64,000 nt of DNA from Burkholderiales bacterium RIFCSPHIGHO2_01_FULL_63_240 (GTDB taxonomy: Bacteria; Pseudomonadota; Gammaproteobacteria; Burkholderiales; Burkholderiaceae_C), in assembly GCA_001770725.1 (NCBI GenBank), contig MERU01000007.1, positions 296,924 to 360,923 of the forward strand, given 5' to 3'. The first letter of the stretch is position 1. Every line of letters starts with the position of its first letter. This document shows positions 26,306-35,457 of this stretch, piece by piece. The translations under genes were made by a program, and so were the position numbers. The notes under the pieces were generated by a model. That model saw only the letters and a program-made list of their open reading frames with translations. It was not told the origin of the DNA and did no database searches.

Positions 26306-29300
26306 ATGGCCACCAAGTCTATTCATCAGTTGCAGGGCAACGCCGGACAATGCACAGGTCCTGCGGTATCGGCCCCAGGCTGCTTCATTCAAAATCACAC
26401 GCAGGTGGAGGTTCATGCCTACCGAGACGTCTTTTCGGGGCCCGATTCCATTCAGTGGGGCGATGTCTTTTCATCGCCGAGAGCAGGCAATGACGTCAAG
26501 TTCTTCTCAACGGGAGAGGCCTACTTCCGAGAGGTGGCTGGCGCCATCGGGGCAGCCAAAAAATCGGTTTTCATCACAGGCTGGCAAGTCAATCACGATG
26601 TGGAGTTGATCCCTGGTTCTGCAGGGCTAGGCAAAACGCTGTTTGAGTGCCTCCTCGATGCGATGAAGAACGGAGCATCGGTCTATGTGATGCCCTGGTT
26701 GGCGCCTCCCGGGCCGATTGACACCGGGCACCTCATGACCCTGCTGGCCATCAACTTGTTGAATGCGGCGCCGGGAGTCAAGGGCAAAGCGCACTGCCTG
26801 ACCGCTCCGACCCAATCTGACCAGGGCACCTTGAGCGTGGTGTTCTCTCACCACCAGAAGCTGGTGGTGATCGACAACGATCGGGCCTTTGTCGGAGGCA
26901 TTGACCTGGCCTATGGGCGCAGGGATGATGGCAAATTCAGCCTGAAGGCCGACGGACGCAAGCTCAATGAGTTCTACAGCCCTTGCATCCCTCCCATTCA
27001 TGACCTGACGAACGCCGACGTGCAGCACACGGTCACGATGGCCGAGTTGTTGGCGGCCACCTTCACCCGTGGTGCCGCCAGAAGCGCCTCGACCTTCCTG
27101 ACATCACCCTCCGAGGGCATCGTGGCGGCAGGCTTGGATGCCCTTGCCAGCATCAAACAAACCGTTGGCGATGCCATAGGCTGGGCCGCAGACGCATGGG
27201 ACAACGTCAGCCTGTGGAGCGATTTCACCGGGGCCGTTCAAGATGCTGCGGTCGATGCTGCGCAGAACGCCAGCCGTTGGGCTTGGGTTCAACTGGATCA
27301 AAGCATCAAGGACAAGCTCAACAAGCTCAAGGAAACGGGCGGGGCCAATGCGGCCAGCGCAGCCTCTGCTGTGGTGGCCTGGTTGAACGGAGCGGATCTG
27401 TCTCGGTTGCCGCCACACCTGGTGGCCGATACATCCAGGCTGATCCATGCGATTGCGCATGGGGTGATGGCGGGCATCCATGCTGGGGGAGCGAACAAGC
27501 CGGAGCACTACCCCAGATTGTTCGAAAAAATCCGATCCATGCCAGCCGGCACACAAGTGCACGATGCGTCCACCCAGCCCCGCATGCCCTGGCAGGACGT
27601 TCATTGCAGCATCAGGGGGCCATCGGTCCATGATTTGAGCTTGAACTTCGTTCGGCGCTGGAACAGTGCTGCTCGCGTTTTCGAGCGTTCGTTTGCGCGT
27701 TTCCGAGACCCCTTGGCCACCTCTTTGCTGCAGTCAGCCGGCCTGACGCTGCCGCCCACACCCAAGGCGCCGCGCATCGCACCCGAACACCAACCCACGG
27801 TGCGTTGTGAGCCTGTTGGCAAGTGCTGGGTTCAAGTGCTGCGCAGCGCCAGCAGGCAGTTGCAGCGGGATGAGGCTGAGGCCATGGGCGGCAAGGAGGC
27901 GGCCAGCCTGCCGCAAAACAACTGCCTCAAGGCGATGCTTCATGTGATCGCAGGCGCTCAGAAATTCCTCTACATCGAGGGACAGTTTTTCCAGACCGCA
28001 CACGGCACCGCCGGGCCAACGAGTGCGGTTCATTCCGGTCCGATGGGTGCCTTGCTCAATCTCAAGCGGTCGCCAGAAACAGCCAAGTTCGAGCAGATGT
28101 TGGGGATCCAGGGTGTCAAGCCCGCGGAGATCCCGAAAAAGCTGCGTTGGGCCAAAATCGATGAGGTGCTCAAAGAGGCAAAAGGCCCGGAGTTCATGCA
28201 AGATCTCCACACCGTGTTGAAGAATGTTGCAACGGTGGAAGTGATGCGCGCCCTGGGCAAGCCGCAGTCTGCGCTGATCAACCCGATGGGCAAGGCCCTG
28301 GTCAATCGCATTGAGCGCGCGATCGACGACGGACTGCCATTTCACGTGTACCTGGTTTTGCCGGTTCACCCGGAGGGCACGCTTGACACGCTCAACATCA
28401 TGAGCCAGGTGCACCTGACCATGCACTCGCTGGTGTTTGGCTCGCACAGCCTGGTCAACGGGGTTCGGCGCGCCATCTTGGTCGACAGGTATCGCCGGGA
28501 GAAGAAGATCAGCAAGCAGGCGGCGAAGGAGATGGTTGCACAGCTTGATGTCGATAAGCTTGAAAAGCAGGCTGGTAGCAGTTGGCAACGTTACCTGACG
28601 CTGTTGAACTTGCGCAACTGGGATGTGCTCGATGGCAAGCCAGTGACCGAGCAGATCTATGTGCACAGCAAGTTGTTGATTGCCGATGACCGGGTGGCTG
28701 TTTTGGGCAGTGCCAACATCAACGACCGGAGTTTGCTTGGCGATCGCGATTCTGAGTTGGCGGTCGTCATCCGTGACGACACCCCCGCGATGGCCAGGTT
28801 GGATGGCAAACGTGAAGAGCAGGTGTCGGCAGTCGTGCATCAGCTGCGCAAGGATTTGTGGAGCAAGCACTTTGGCGGCATGGCGGCCGAGGTGAGGGCG
28901 GGACATCTTTTGTCGCCTGGGGTGTTGAATAGCCCCGCCGCTGAACAAACTTGGACAGCCATTCAGCGGCAATCGCAAGCCAACGCTGACGCCTATGACG
29001 CAGCGTTTTGGTTCTTGCCACGCTCTGGCGCTCGACCTGAGGTTCAAGCCAAGGACCCTCGGGACAAAGAAGAAGGGCCACCGCCTGCCTCCTTGTGGCC
29101 CACTTGGCAATATGCAAGCTACCTGGATCACGCCCAAGGAGGGCGCCTGCTGGCCCGCATGCCATTTGACCCCTTGTTTTGGCGAGCGACCCAACGCGGC
29201 GACGTCGTACACAGTTGGAATGTCAGCAAGGACGCAAAAGATGGGCGTTCGCCGACAAAGCCGCCCAAAGATGTCCTCGGCTTTTTGGTGAGTCTGCCCA

Positions 29301-29446
29301 TCGGATGGACTCGTCGAGAAAACAACTTGTCCATCGCTTCTCACTTGGGGGCCTTGGCCCACAATGATCGCGCAGCACCGACCAATGGCAAACAGGTCGC
29401 CATCAACACTGGCAGCCGGTCCAACAGCGAGGAAATGACGGGATGA
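26306..29446 (+). CDS. tle5: T6SS phospholipase D effector, Tle5 type
   Basis: A 1046-residue phospholipase D with two HxKxxxxD catalytic motifs: His183, Lys185, Asp190 (HHQKLVVID) and His787, Lys789, Asp794 (VHSKLLIAD, followed by LGSANINDRSLLGDRDSE). Tle5 effectors such as PldA of Pseudomonas (about the same length) attack phosphatidylethanolamine in target cells. No signal peptide is seen, as expected for cargo loaded on VgrG. The segment between the motifs contains helical stretches (for example around residues 280-345). The start is uncertain: ATG 26306 is used, 38 bases after vgrG; a TTG at 26264 would overlap the vgrG stop. Base composition is lower in GC than the vgrG body. The immunity gene overlaps its stop by 4 bases. 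Confidence 0.9.
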   Translation: MATKSIHQLQGNAGQCTGPAVSAPGCFIQNHTQVEVHAYRDVFSGPDSIQWGDVFSSPRAGNDVKFFSTGEAYFREVAGAIGAAKKSVFITGWQVNHDVELIPGSAGLGKTLFECLLDAMKNGASVYVMPWLAPPGPIDTGHLMTLLAINLLNAAPGVKGKAHCLTAPTQSDQGTLSVVFSHHQKLVVIDNDRAFVGGIDLAYGRRDDGKFSLKADGRKLNEFYSPCIPPIHDLTNADVQHTVTMAELLAATFTRGAARSASTFLTSPSEGIVAAGLDALASIKQTVGDAIGWAADAWDNVSLWSDFTGAVQDAAVDAAQNASRWAWVQLDQSIKDKLNKLKETGGANAASAASAVVAWLNGADLSRLPPHLVADTSRLIHAIAHGVMAGIHAGGANKPEHYPRLFEKIRSMPAGTQVHDASTQPRMPWQDVHCSIRGPSVHDLSLNFVRRWNSAARVFERSFARFRDPLATSLLQSAGLTLPPTPKAPRIAPEHQPTVRCEPVGKCWVQVLRSASRQLQRDEAEAMGGKEAASLPQNNCLKAMLHVIAGAQKFLYIEGQFFQTAHGTAGPTSAVHSGPMGALLNLKRSPETAKFEQMLGIQGVKPAEIPKKLRWAKIDEVLKEAKGPEFMQDLHTVLKNVATVEVMRALGKPQSALINPMGKALVNRIERAIDDGLPFHVYLVLPVHPEGTLDTLNIMSQVHLTMHSLVFGSHSLVNGVRRAILVDRYRREKKISKQAAKEMVAQLDVDKLEKQAGSSWQRYLTLLNLRNWDVLDGKPVTEQIYVHSKLLIADDRVAVLGSANINDRSLLGDRDSELAVVIRDDTPAMARLDGKREEQVSAVVHQLRKDLWSKHFGGMAAEVRAGHLLSPGVLNSPAAEQTWTAIQRQSQANADAYDAAFWFLPRSGARPEVQAKDPRDKEEGPPPASLWPTWQYASYLDHAQGGRLLARMPFDPLFWRATQRGDVVHSWNVSKDAKDGRSPTKPPKDVLGFLVSLPIGWTRRENNLSIASHLGALAHNDRAAPTNGKQVAINTGSRSNSEEMTG

Positions 29447-30795
29447 GAGCGAAGGAAGTTGACCGCGCCAAGTCATTGTGGCTGCTGGTTTTCTGTGTCG
29501 GATGGCTGTTGTCAGCCTGTCAGCCATCGAGCGCTCAGTTTGATCAGGAAAGTCCGTCTCGCCCCACGCACGAGCAGCTACTCGAAGCTGCTCATCTCGG
29601 CCATCAAACGCCAGCAGGCGTTCGTCAAGAATGCTTGGGACGCCTCGTGTGGGATCTGGGTGATCAGCCCATGGAGTGGGGTGTGATGGCCCCTGGTGCT
29701 TGGAGCGGTGACAAGTTCCGTTTTTCCGAGCATGTGCACGGTGGGCAGGATTATGTTGGAGCAGCCAACATCAGCCTCGTGGTGTCACAGCCTGCCAAGT
29801 GGGAAAACATCGAAAGCATGCAGGAATCGGCCGATGCTAGAAAGGGCATTGGCATCAATACCTATAACGAGCAGATTGAGATCAAAAAGAGACGCGTGGC
29901 CCGGTTCGAGGAGGTCATTGCGGATCCAAGCAAGGCGGCGCCCAGGGACGATGTGAGTGAGTATCCAGCGGCCATTGAAGAGCTCAAGAAGGAGATACGA
30001 GAGGCTGAAGCCAGCATCGCCGGACTCAAGCGAGACTGGCACCCGATCGACCTTGGCTTGCCTCAAAGCCTGGGCTACGCCGCCGGCCCCACGCTTCACG
30101 CCTTCTTGCTTCGCGATGGCCGCGCCTACAACTTCATGAGCGTTGGCGGCGAAGGCGAAGCTCCTTTCGAAGAGCGCAAGAAGGCCTTCCTCGACATGCT
30201 GCAGCGCTTCAAGGTTCGCAATCTCTACGAGATTCCCAAAGAGCGAGGCCTGTGCATCCCCTATGGCTTCATCCCTGACGACGGCACAGGCCATTTCCGC
30301 ATGGAGGTGTCCATGCGCTACAAGGACCGGCCGGGCGTGATCTACACGATTGGCACGGCGGTGGTCGGTGAGCGTGGGATTGAGCAAGGTGAGTCGCCCA
30401 TGCTGCAGGCCACAGCCCGGTCAGCGGCCAGCTTGCTGGCGGGAGGCTTGACCGAGGGTCGAGAGGTCAAGTCGATCGGGCCTCGGCCTGTTCAGATCGG
30501 TGCGCTGCCGGCCTATCAGGGCGGTTTCTCGCTGAACGTGGCCGAGCCAGGGCAGCCGCCGGTCTTCAACTACAGTGTCTACACCGGCTACGCCGGATGG
30601 GACCATTCGCGCGTTCTGCCGGCCATCACTGTGAACCTGCGTAGTTTCACCAAAGAGCAGGATCCATCGATCAAGGAGAATCCGCCGCCGATCGAAGAGA
30701 GCATGCAGCGCCTGGAGGCCTTGCTCAAGGGCATGCGCTTGCGGCCGACCGACAAGCCCATGCCCGAGTTGGTCCCCGCCGCCCCCCTACCCTGA
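29443..30795 (+). CDS. Lipoprotein immunity protein for the Tle5 effector (Tli4-like)
   Basis: A 450-residue lipoprotein: signal peptide with lipobox LLSAC, lipidated Cys at 26. It shares ATGA with the effector gene (start 29443, effector stop 29446), the arrangement of an effector-immunity pair. A coiled-coil-like segment rich in Glu, Lys and Arg spans about residues 143-205 (IEIKKRRVARFEEVI; IEELKKEIREAEAS). Length and export fit the Tli4 family of T6SS immunity lipoproteins (from memory). It would sit in the periplasm and block the phospholipase delivered by sister cells. Base composition matches the effector gene. Function is inferred mainly from position, export and family resemblance. 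Confidence 0.8.
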   Translation: MRAKEVDRAKSLWLLVFCVGWLLSACQPSSAQFDQESPSRPTHEQLLEAAHLGHQTPAGVRQECLGRLVWDLGDQPMEWGVMAPGAWSGDKFRFSEHVHGGQDYVGAANISLVVSQPAKWENIESMQESADARKGIGINTYNEQIEIKKRRVARFEEVIADPSKAAPRDDVSEYPAAIEELKKEIREAEASIAGLKRDWHPIDLGLPQSLGYAAGPTLHAFLLRDGRAYNFMSVGGEGEAPFEERKKAFLDMLQRFKVRNLYEIPKERGLCIPYGFIPDDGTGHFRMEVSMRYKDRPGVIYTIGTAVVGERGIEQGESPMLQATARSAASLLAGGLTEGREVKSIGPRPVQIGALPAYQGGFSLNVAEPGQPPVFNYSVYTGYAGWDHSRVLPAITVNLRSFTKEQDPSIKENPPPIEESMQRLEALLKGMRLRPTDKPMPELVPAAPLP

Positions 30796-30904
30796 CCCCA
30801 CCCCTCCCCCCAAGCTTTGGGAGGCATGTCAAACCCTTGATGACTAGATTGACCTCACCAGGTCGATCTTCTTCGCGTCGACCCCCAACGACAGGAGAGT
30901 CATC

Positions 30905-33241
30905 ATGGCCACCAAAGACAAACTGGACGGCAAGCCCACCGAGCTGAGCATCGCCGTTCAAGCCCGCTTCCAGACCACATCAGGCAACACCCAGAAGGTC
31001 GATGCCCAAGCCTACGTCTTCAGCTCCGAAGCCGTGCCGCTGGGCAGCGCCCCCATCAACGAAAAGGGCGAAGCCCGCTTCAGCATCCAGGCCAACGCAC
31101 CGGCCGACAACCTGCGTGTGCTGGTGGGCCCCAAGCTCGACGACAAGCAACCTGACCTCGACGAGCTCATCCGCCGTGGCGCCATCGAGCAGCACCTGGC
31201 TTATCGCCCGGGTCAGCGCGAGCTGGTGGCCAGCCTCACCATCTTCGAGCCCAACTGGTTGTGCTGGCTGCGCTCGGCCGTGTTCGTGCAGGGCCAGTTG
31301 CTCAAGAAGGTGACCATCGGTGGTCAGCAAGTCGACTTCCCCGTGTGCAACGCCACCGTCGAGGTCTACGAGGTCGATCCGCTCTACATCATCATCCCCA
31401 AGCTGCCGGTGTTGGTGATCGACCGCCTGCGCGACATCATCGCCAACGCGCGCATCCCCACGCCTGTCATCGACGTGCCGGTGCGGGGTGGCCCCGTGCC
31501 CATCCCGCAGCCAGGCCCTGACCCGCTGCCGATCGAAGTCACCGGCGCATCGTTGCGCAAGCTCAACCGAGTGACCACGCTGGCCACGCACAGCCACGCC
31601 TTGACGGCCGACAGTTCTGCCACGCTCACCAAGCTCACCGAGGCCACCGAGCTGCGCTACCTTGCGCAGGCGGGCAGCACCTTGCAGTTCCAGCAGGCGC
31701 TCATCCAGAACGCGGTGTTGATCCGGCCCTTGCTGTGCTGGCTTTACCCGCGCTTCGTGACCATGCAGCGCGTGGGCACGGCCACCACCGACGCCTGCGG
31801 CCACTTCCGCACGCTGTTCTTCCAGGGCTGCCACAACCACGACACGCCCGACCTCTACTTCAAGGCCACGCAGACCATCTTCGGGCCGATCAAGGCCACC
31901 ATCTACGCGCCCACACCCGTGGCCTGCCACATCTGGTGGGACCACGTCTCGGGCACCGAGGTCAAGCTCTACACCTCCAGCCCCTTCGCTCATACCTGCG
32001 CGCCTTGCCCGCCGGTGGTGGGGCCTTCGGGCTCGTCGCGTTGGGTGGCCTTCCTGGCCATCGGTGGCCTGCCGCTCAGCCAGGTCTACGGCGCCAGCAA
32101 GCACCTGCGTGACACGCGCCCCGCGTCAGAAGTGGCGGCTCGCTACGGCCTCACGGCAGACGGTCGGCCCTTCGGCGGGCTGCTCAGGCCGCGGCTGCTG
32201 TTCGCCAACGAGCTCGAATCCCTGGGCGTGCGGCACTACCAGGTCTCGTGGCGGCGCGGTGCCAGCGGCACGTTCCAGCCGCTCAAGGATGGCATCCAGC
32301 ACTACTACCGCCACGATGTGCCCACGCCGACCGGGCCGGTGCCCGCCTGGACGCCCTACACGCTGGGCCCCAAGCCCGTGCCCAAGGGCGACGGCACCTT
32401 CGTGCCCGACCTGACGCAGATCCCCTACCCATCGGTGGCGCCGCAGGGCCTGTGGGACACGCCGCCCAGCGCGGGTGAAATCGTCGAGCACCTCACCAGC
32501 GCCAAGCTGCCCAGTCACCTGTTTGTGCCGGGCTTGCGTTACGACGCGAACGGCGCCATCGTGGCCGGCACCACCGACGAGAGCGGCCGCATCCAGATCA
32601 AGGTGGACTTGTTCGACGCGCAAGGCGCCCCCATCGACATCAACGCGCTGGGCATCAAGTTCGTCGTGCCCGATGTGCCCGACCTCACCGGCACCATCTA
32701 CACGACCGACGCGCAGCCGCTGGGCCTGGTCTCGGGCAACAGCCTCATCGTCACCCTGCACGTGGACAACAACGCCTGCTATGCGCAGTTGCCGGCGCCC
32801 AGCGTGGGCAGCACCTTTGCCGACGAATGCTGCGGTGTGCTGGAGGTGGACGATGGCGACGTGGTGTCGCTGCCCTACCAGGCCTGGCACCCGCACGGTT
32901 TTGCGCGCTACAGCTTCCAGACGGTGCGGGGCACCCGCGCGGTGCTCTCGCGCACGCAGGACCCATCGGACACCAGCCGCGCGCCATCGGTGGACAACCC
33001 TGGCACGCCCCTGGTCAACGAAGACCCCTTTGGCGGCTCCCCCGCGACGATGACGGTGCACGACCTGATGACCACCAACCTGCCTGCGGGTTGCAACCCG
33101 AATGGCTGCGTGGTGGCCGGCTTCAGCGAGACGCTGTACGTCGACTCGAGCGCCACCGATGGCTGGGGCAGTGAGCTGGGTTACGACGCCAGCGCGGTGA
33201 GGGCCTTCGTGCTCTCGAAGGTGGCCCTGCCGACCGAGTGA
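30905..33241 (+). CDS. Large protein of unknown function downstream of the T6SS island
   Basis: A 778-residue protein I cannot assign. There is no signal peptide. The first 90 residues look like a beta-sandwich of the carboxypeptidase-regulatory or Ig type (SSEAVPLGSAPINEKGEARFSI; LRVLVGPKL). A proline-rich linker lies near 195-215 (VRGGPVPIPQPGPDPLPIE), Cys-rich spots occur at about 297-316 and 365-370, and further beta-rich domains follow (DESGRIQIKVDLFDAQGAPIDI; WGSELGYDASAVRAF near the end). AGGAGAG precedes the ATG; 109 bases separate it from the immunity gene, so it may have its own promoter. GC is high, like the core genome. It could be another VgrG-linked protein or a surface/spore-coat-like structural protein; neither is shown. 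Confidence 0.7.
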   Translation: MATKDKLDGKPTELSIAVQARFQTTSGNTQKVDAQAYVFSSEAVPLGSAPINEKGEARFSIQANAPADNLRVLVGPKLDDKQPDLDELIRRGAIEQHLAYRPGQRELVASLTIFEPNWLCWLRSAVFVQGQLLKKVTIGGQQVDFPVCNATVEVYEVDPLYIIIPKLPVLVIDRLRDIIANARIPTPVIDVPVRGGPVPIPQPGPDPLPIEVTGASLRKLNRVTTLATHSHALTADSSATLTKLTEATELRYLAQAGSTLQFQQALIQNAVLIRPLLCWLYPRFVTMQRVGTATTDACGHFRTLFFQGCHNHDTPDLYFKATQTIFGPIKATIYAPTPVACHIWWDHVSGTEVKLYTSSPFAHTCAPCPPVVGPSGSSRWVAFLAIGGLPLSQVYGASKHLRDTRPASEVAARYGLTADGRPFGGLLRPRLLFANELESLGVRHYQVSWRRGASGTFQPLKDGIQHYYRHDVPTPTGPVPAWTPYTLGPKPVPKGDGTFVPDLTQIPYPSVAPQGLWDTPPSAGEIVEHLTSAKLPSHLFVPGLRYDANGAIVAGTTDESGRIQIKVDLFDAQGAPIDINALGIKFVVPDVPDLTGTIYTTDAQPLGLVSGNSLIVTLHVDNNACYAQLPAPSVGSTFADECCGVLEVDDGDVVSLPYQAWHPHGFARYSFQTVRGTRAVLSRTQDPSDTSRAPSVDNPGTPLVNEDPFGGSPATMTVHDLMTTNLPAGCNPNGCVVAGFSETLYVDSSATDGWGSELGYDASAVRAFVLSKVALPTE

Positions 33242-33277
33242 GCAGGGCTTGCCGACTGCCGAGCCAGGGGTGGCGGG

Positions 33278-33943
33278 TCAGGCCAGGCGAAGCCGGTCCG
33301 CCACCCAGCCGTGGATGTCATCCACCTCGGCCATGCACAGCGAGTGTTCCATCGGGTAGCTGTGCCAGCTCACGTCGTGGCCCAGTGTCGTCAACGCGTC
33401 GCGCGCGGCGGCGCCTCGCGTGATGCTCACCACGTCGTCTTCGCTGCCATGGGCCATGAAGATGGGCGTGTGCTGGTTGGCCGGGTGTCGTTCGGCCTCG
33501 GTGGTGCCCGCCAGCGGCAGGTAGCCGGACATGGCCACCAGCCCGGCCAGCTTGTGCGGGCAGCGCAGGCCCGTCATCAGCGTCATGGCGCAGCCTTGCG
33601 AGAAGCCCATCAGCACGATGCGCTCGCTCGGCACACCCCGCTCGATCTCGCGCTCGATCAGCCACATCACCTGCACGTGCGCCTCGCGCAGCGAGGCCTC
33701 GTCTTCGCGCTTGGGGCCGTTCGTGGGCAGGATGTCGTACCAGGCCTGCATCGGGTAGCCGTTGTTCAGGCTCACGCGCCGCACGGGCGCACTCGGCAGC
33801 ACGAAGCGAACCGGCCCGATCTCTTCAAGCGTGAGCTCGCTGCAGAACGGCACGAAGTCGCTGCCGTCGGCGCCCAGGCCGTGCAGGATGATGAGGCTGG
33901 CCGTCGGGTTCGGGCCGGTTTCGATGTCTTGTGTGATCAGCAT
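33278..33943 (-). CDS. Carboxylesterase/phospholipase of the alpha/beta hydrolase fold
   Basis: A 221-residue hydrolase of the phospholipase/carboxylesterase (acyl-protein thioesterase-like) family. The nucleophile elbow is GFSQGCAMT, the acid is in AHGSEDDVVS and the His in YPMEHSLCM; LIILHGLGADGSDF forms the oxyanion region. It hydrolyses short acyl esters; cytoplasmic, since the ATG at 33943 gives no signal peptide. The longer frame to 34042 has no ribosome site and would intrude into the divergent promoter region, so it is not used. It converges with the 778-residue gene (36 bases between stops) and diverges from the dienelactone hydrolase gene. Confidence 0.9.
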   Translation of the reverse strand: MLITQDIETGPNPTASLIILHGLGADGSDFVPFCSELTLEEIGPVRFVLPSAPVRRVSLNNGYPMQAWYDILPTNGPKREDEASLREAHVQVMWLIEREIERGVPSERIVLMGFSQGCAMTLMTGLRCPHKLAGLVAMSGYLPLAGTTEAERHPANQHTPIFMAHGSEDDVVSITRGAAARDALTTLGHDVSWHSYPMEHSLCMAEVDDIHGWVADRLRLA

Positions 33944-34056
33944 GGGCGACAGTGTGCATGTGGGGCAGGGCGAACCCGATGAAGACAACTTTCTGCGCAG
34001 GCTGCACAATCGTCCGACCCCCTTCATTTGTGCAGTTTGCACGGAGTTGCTTTCCC

Positions 34057-34731
34057 ATGGGTCAGATGATCGAGGTCAGCCGCCCCGACGGTGGCAAGAC
34101 GCCCGCCTACCTTGCCAAGGGCCCCCGTCCGGGCGCGCCTGGCATCGTCCTCATCCAGGAGTGGTGGGGTTTGAATGACCACATCCGTGGCGTGGCCGAT
34201 CGCCTGTCTGGAGAGGGTTACACCGTGCTGGCACCGGACCTGTACCGCGGGCGCGGCACCACGAAGGCAGATGAGGCGAATCACCTCATGAACAGCCTGG
34301 ATTTCATCGATGCCACAAGGCAGGACATCGCCGGCTGCGTCATTCACCTGAGCGAGGGCGGTGGCAAGGTCGGGGTCGTCGGATTCTGCATGGGCGGCGC
34401 GCTCACGGTGGCCTCCGCTGTGCACGTGCCCGGCCTGTCGGCCGCCGTCTGTTTCTACGGCGTCCCTCCCAAGCAGGTTGCCGACCCGGCGCTCATCCGC
34501 CTTCCCTTCATGGCGCACTTCGCCACGCTGGACACCTGGTGCACGCCGGCCATCGCCGCTTCGCTGGAGGCCGACATGCGCGCGGCCGGCCAGTTGCCGG
34601 AAATCCACCACTATGTCGCGCAGCACGCGTTCTTCAACGACTCCCGCCGAGCCGAGGTCTACGACGAAGCCTGTGCTTCGCTGGCCTGGGACCGCACCAT
34701 CGCTTTCTTCGCCCGGCACCTGCAGGCCTGA
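34057..34731 (+). CDS. Dienelactone hydrolase family protein
   Basis: A 224-residue alpha/beta hydrolase with the dienelactone hydrolase triad: Cys in VGFCMGGAL, Asp in ATLDTWC and His in VAQHAFFND. The N-terminal segment GIVLIQEWWGLNDHIRGVADRL is the family's usual one, including the Glu that activates the Cys. The classic substrate is 4-carboxymethylenebut-2-en-4-olide in chlorocatechol degradation, but no such genes are near and many homologues act on other substrates. The ATG at 34057 has a poorly spaced GGAG; an ATG at 34066 is an alternative. The DNA alkyltransferase gene follows 61 bases later in the same direction. Confidence 0.88.
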   Translation: MGQMIEVSRPDGGKTPAYLAKGPRPGAPGIVLIQEWWGLNDHIRGVADRLSGEGYTVLAPDLYRGRGTTKADEANHLMNSLDFIDATRQDIAGCVIHLSEGGGKVGVVGFCMGGALTVASAVHVPGLSAAVCFYGVPPKQVADPALIRLPFMAHFATLDTWCTPAIAASLEADMRAAGQLPEIHHYVAQHAFFNDSRRAEVYDEACASLAWDRTIAFFARHLQA

Positions 34732-34792
34732 GCCACCCGGCCGCGGCATGGCAGGCGCCGTTTTGTCTGTTGATCCCTTGCTGGAGGTTGCC

Positions 34793-35317
34793 ATGCGTCC
34801 TTTGTCGTCCGAACTCATCCGTTATGACATCGGTGCCTGCGGTCCGGGCCTGAATGGCCTGGTGCTCGTGGCCGACCGAGGGCGGGGCCTGTGCGCCATC
34901 CTCATGGGCGATGACGAGGATGCGCTGGTCGAAGAATTGACCGAGCGCTTTCCGCGGGCGCAGTTGATGCAGGACGAAGCCGAGCTGTCGGCTGCGCTGG
35001 ATTCGGTGCAGACCATGCTGGCCGACCCGCGCAACGGCCTGGACTGGCCGCTTGACCCCCTGGGCACCGAGTTCCAGCTGCAGGTGTGGGAGGCGCTGCG
35101 CCAGGTCCCGCCTGGCCAGACGGTGAGTTACACCGAGCTGGCCGCCCGCATCGGCAAGCCCGAGGCCGTGCGCGCCGTGGCGTCGGCTTGCGCGGCCAAC
35201 CCGCTGGCGGTGGTGGTGCCGTGCCACCGTGTCATCCGCAGCGATGGCGCCTTGTCAGGTTACCGTTGGGGAACGGAGCGCAAACAGAGCCTGCTGAGCC
35301 GAGAGGGGATGAACTGA
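34793..35317 (+). CDS. ogt: Methylated-DNA--protein-cysteine methyltransferase (Ada C-terminal type)
   Basis: A 174-residue suicide repair protein. The alkyl-accepting Cys144 lies in VVVPCHRVIRS, with the Arg finger region (GKPEAVRAVASACAANP) and the Tyr of VSYTELAARIG before it; SGYRWGTERKQSLL closes the domain. It removes O6-methyl groups from guanine. The N-terminal 85 residues (DIGACGPGLNGLVLVADRGRGLCAILMGDD) resemble the ribonuclease-like part found in Ada rather than in short Ogt proteins, but the Ada regulatory domain is absent. GGAGG stands 5 bases before the ATG. It may be co-transcribed with the dienelactone hydrolase gene. Confidence 0.92.
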   Translation: MRPLSSELIRYDIGACGPGLNGLVLVADRGRGLCAILMGDDEDALVEELTERFPRAQLMQDEAELSAALDSVQTMLADPRNGLDWPLDPLGTEFQLQVWEALRQVPPGQTVSYTELAARIGKPEAVRAVASACAANPLAVVVPCHRVIRSDGALSGYRWGTERKQSLLSREGMN

Positions 35318-35457
35318 GGCGCCCTCTGGCCTGGATCCAGGTGTCGTGAAACATGCCAGTGACCGACTGCACAACCGACGCAAAGCGTTCGGCATGTAAC
35401 ACGAGGTCACTTTTATGAGGCCCCGCATCGAACGCAAGTCGATACAGTCTCAGACCT

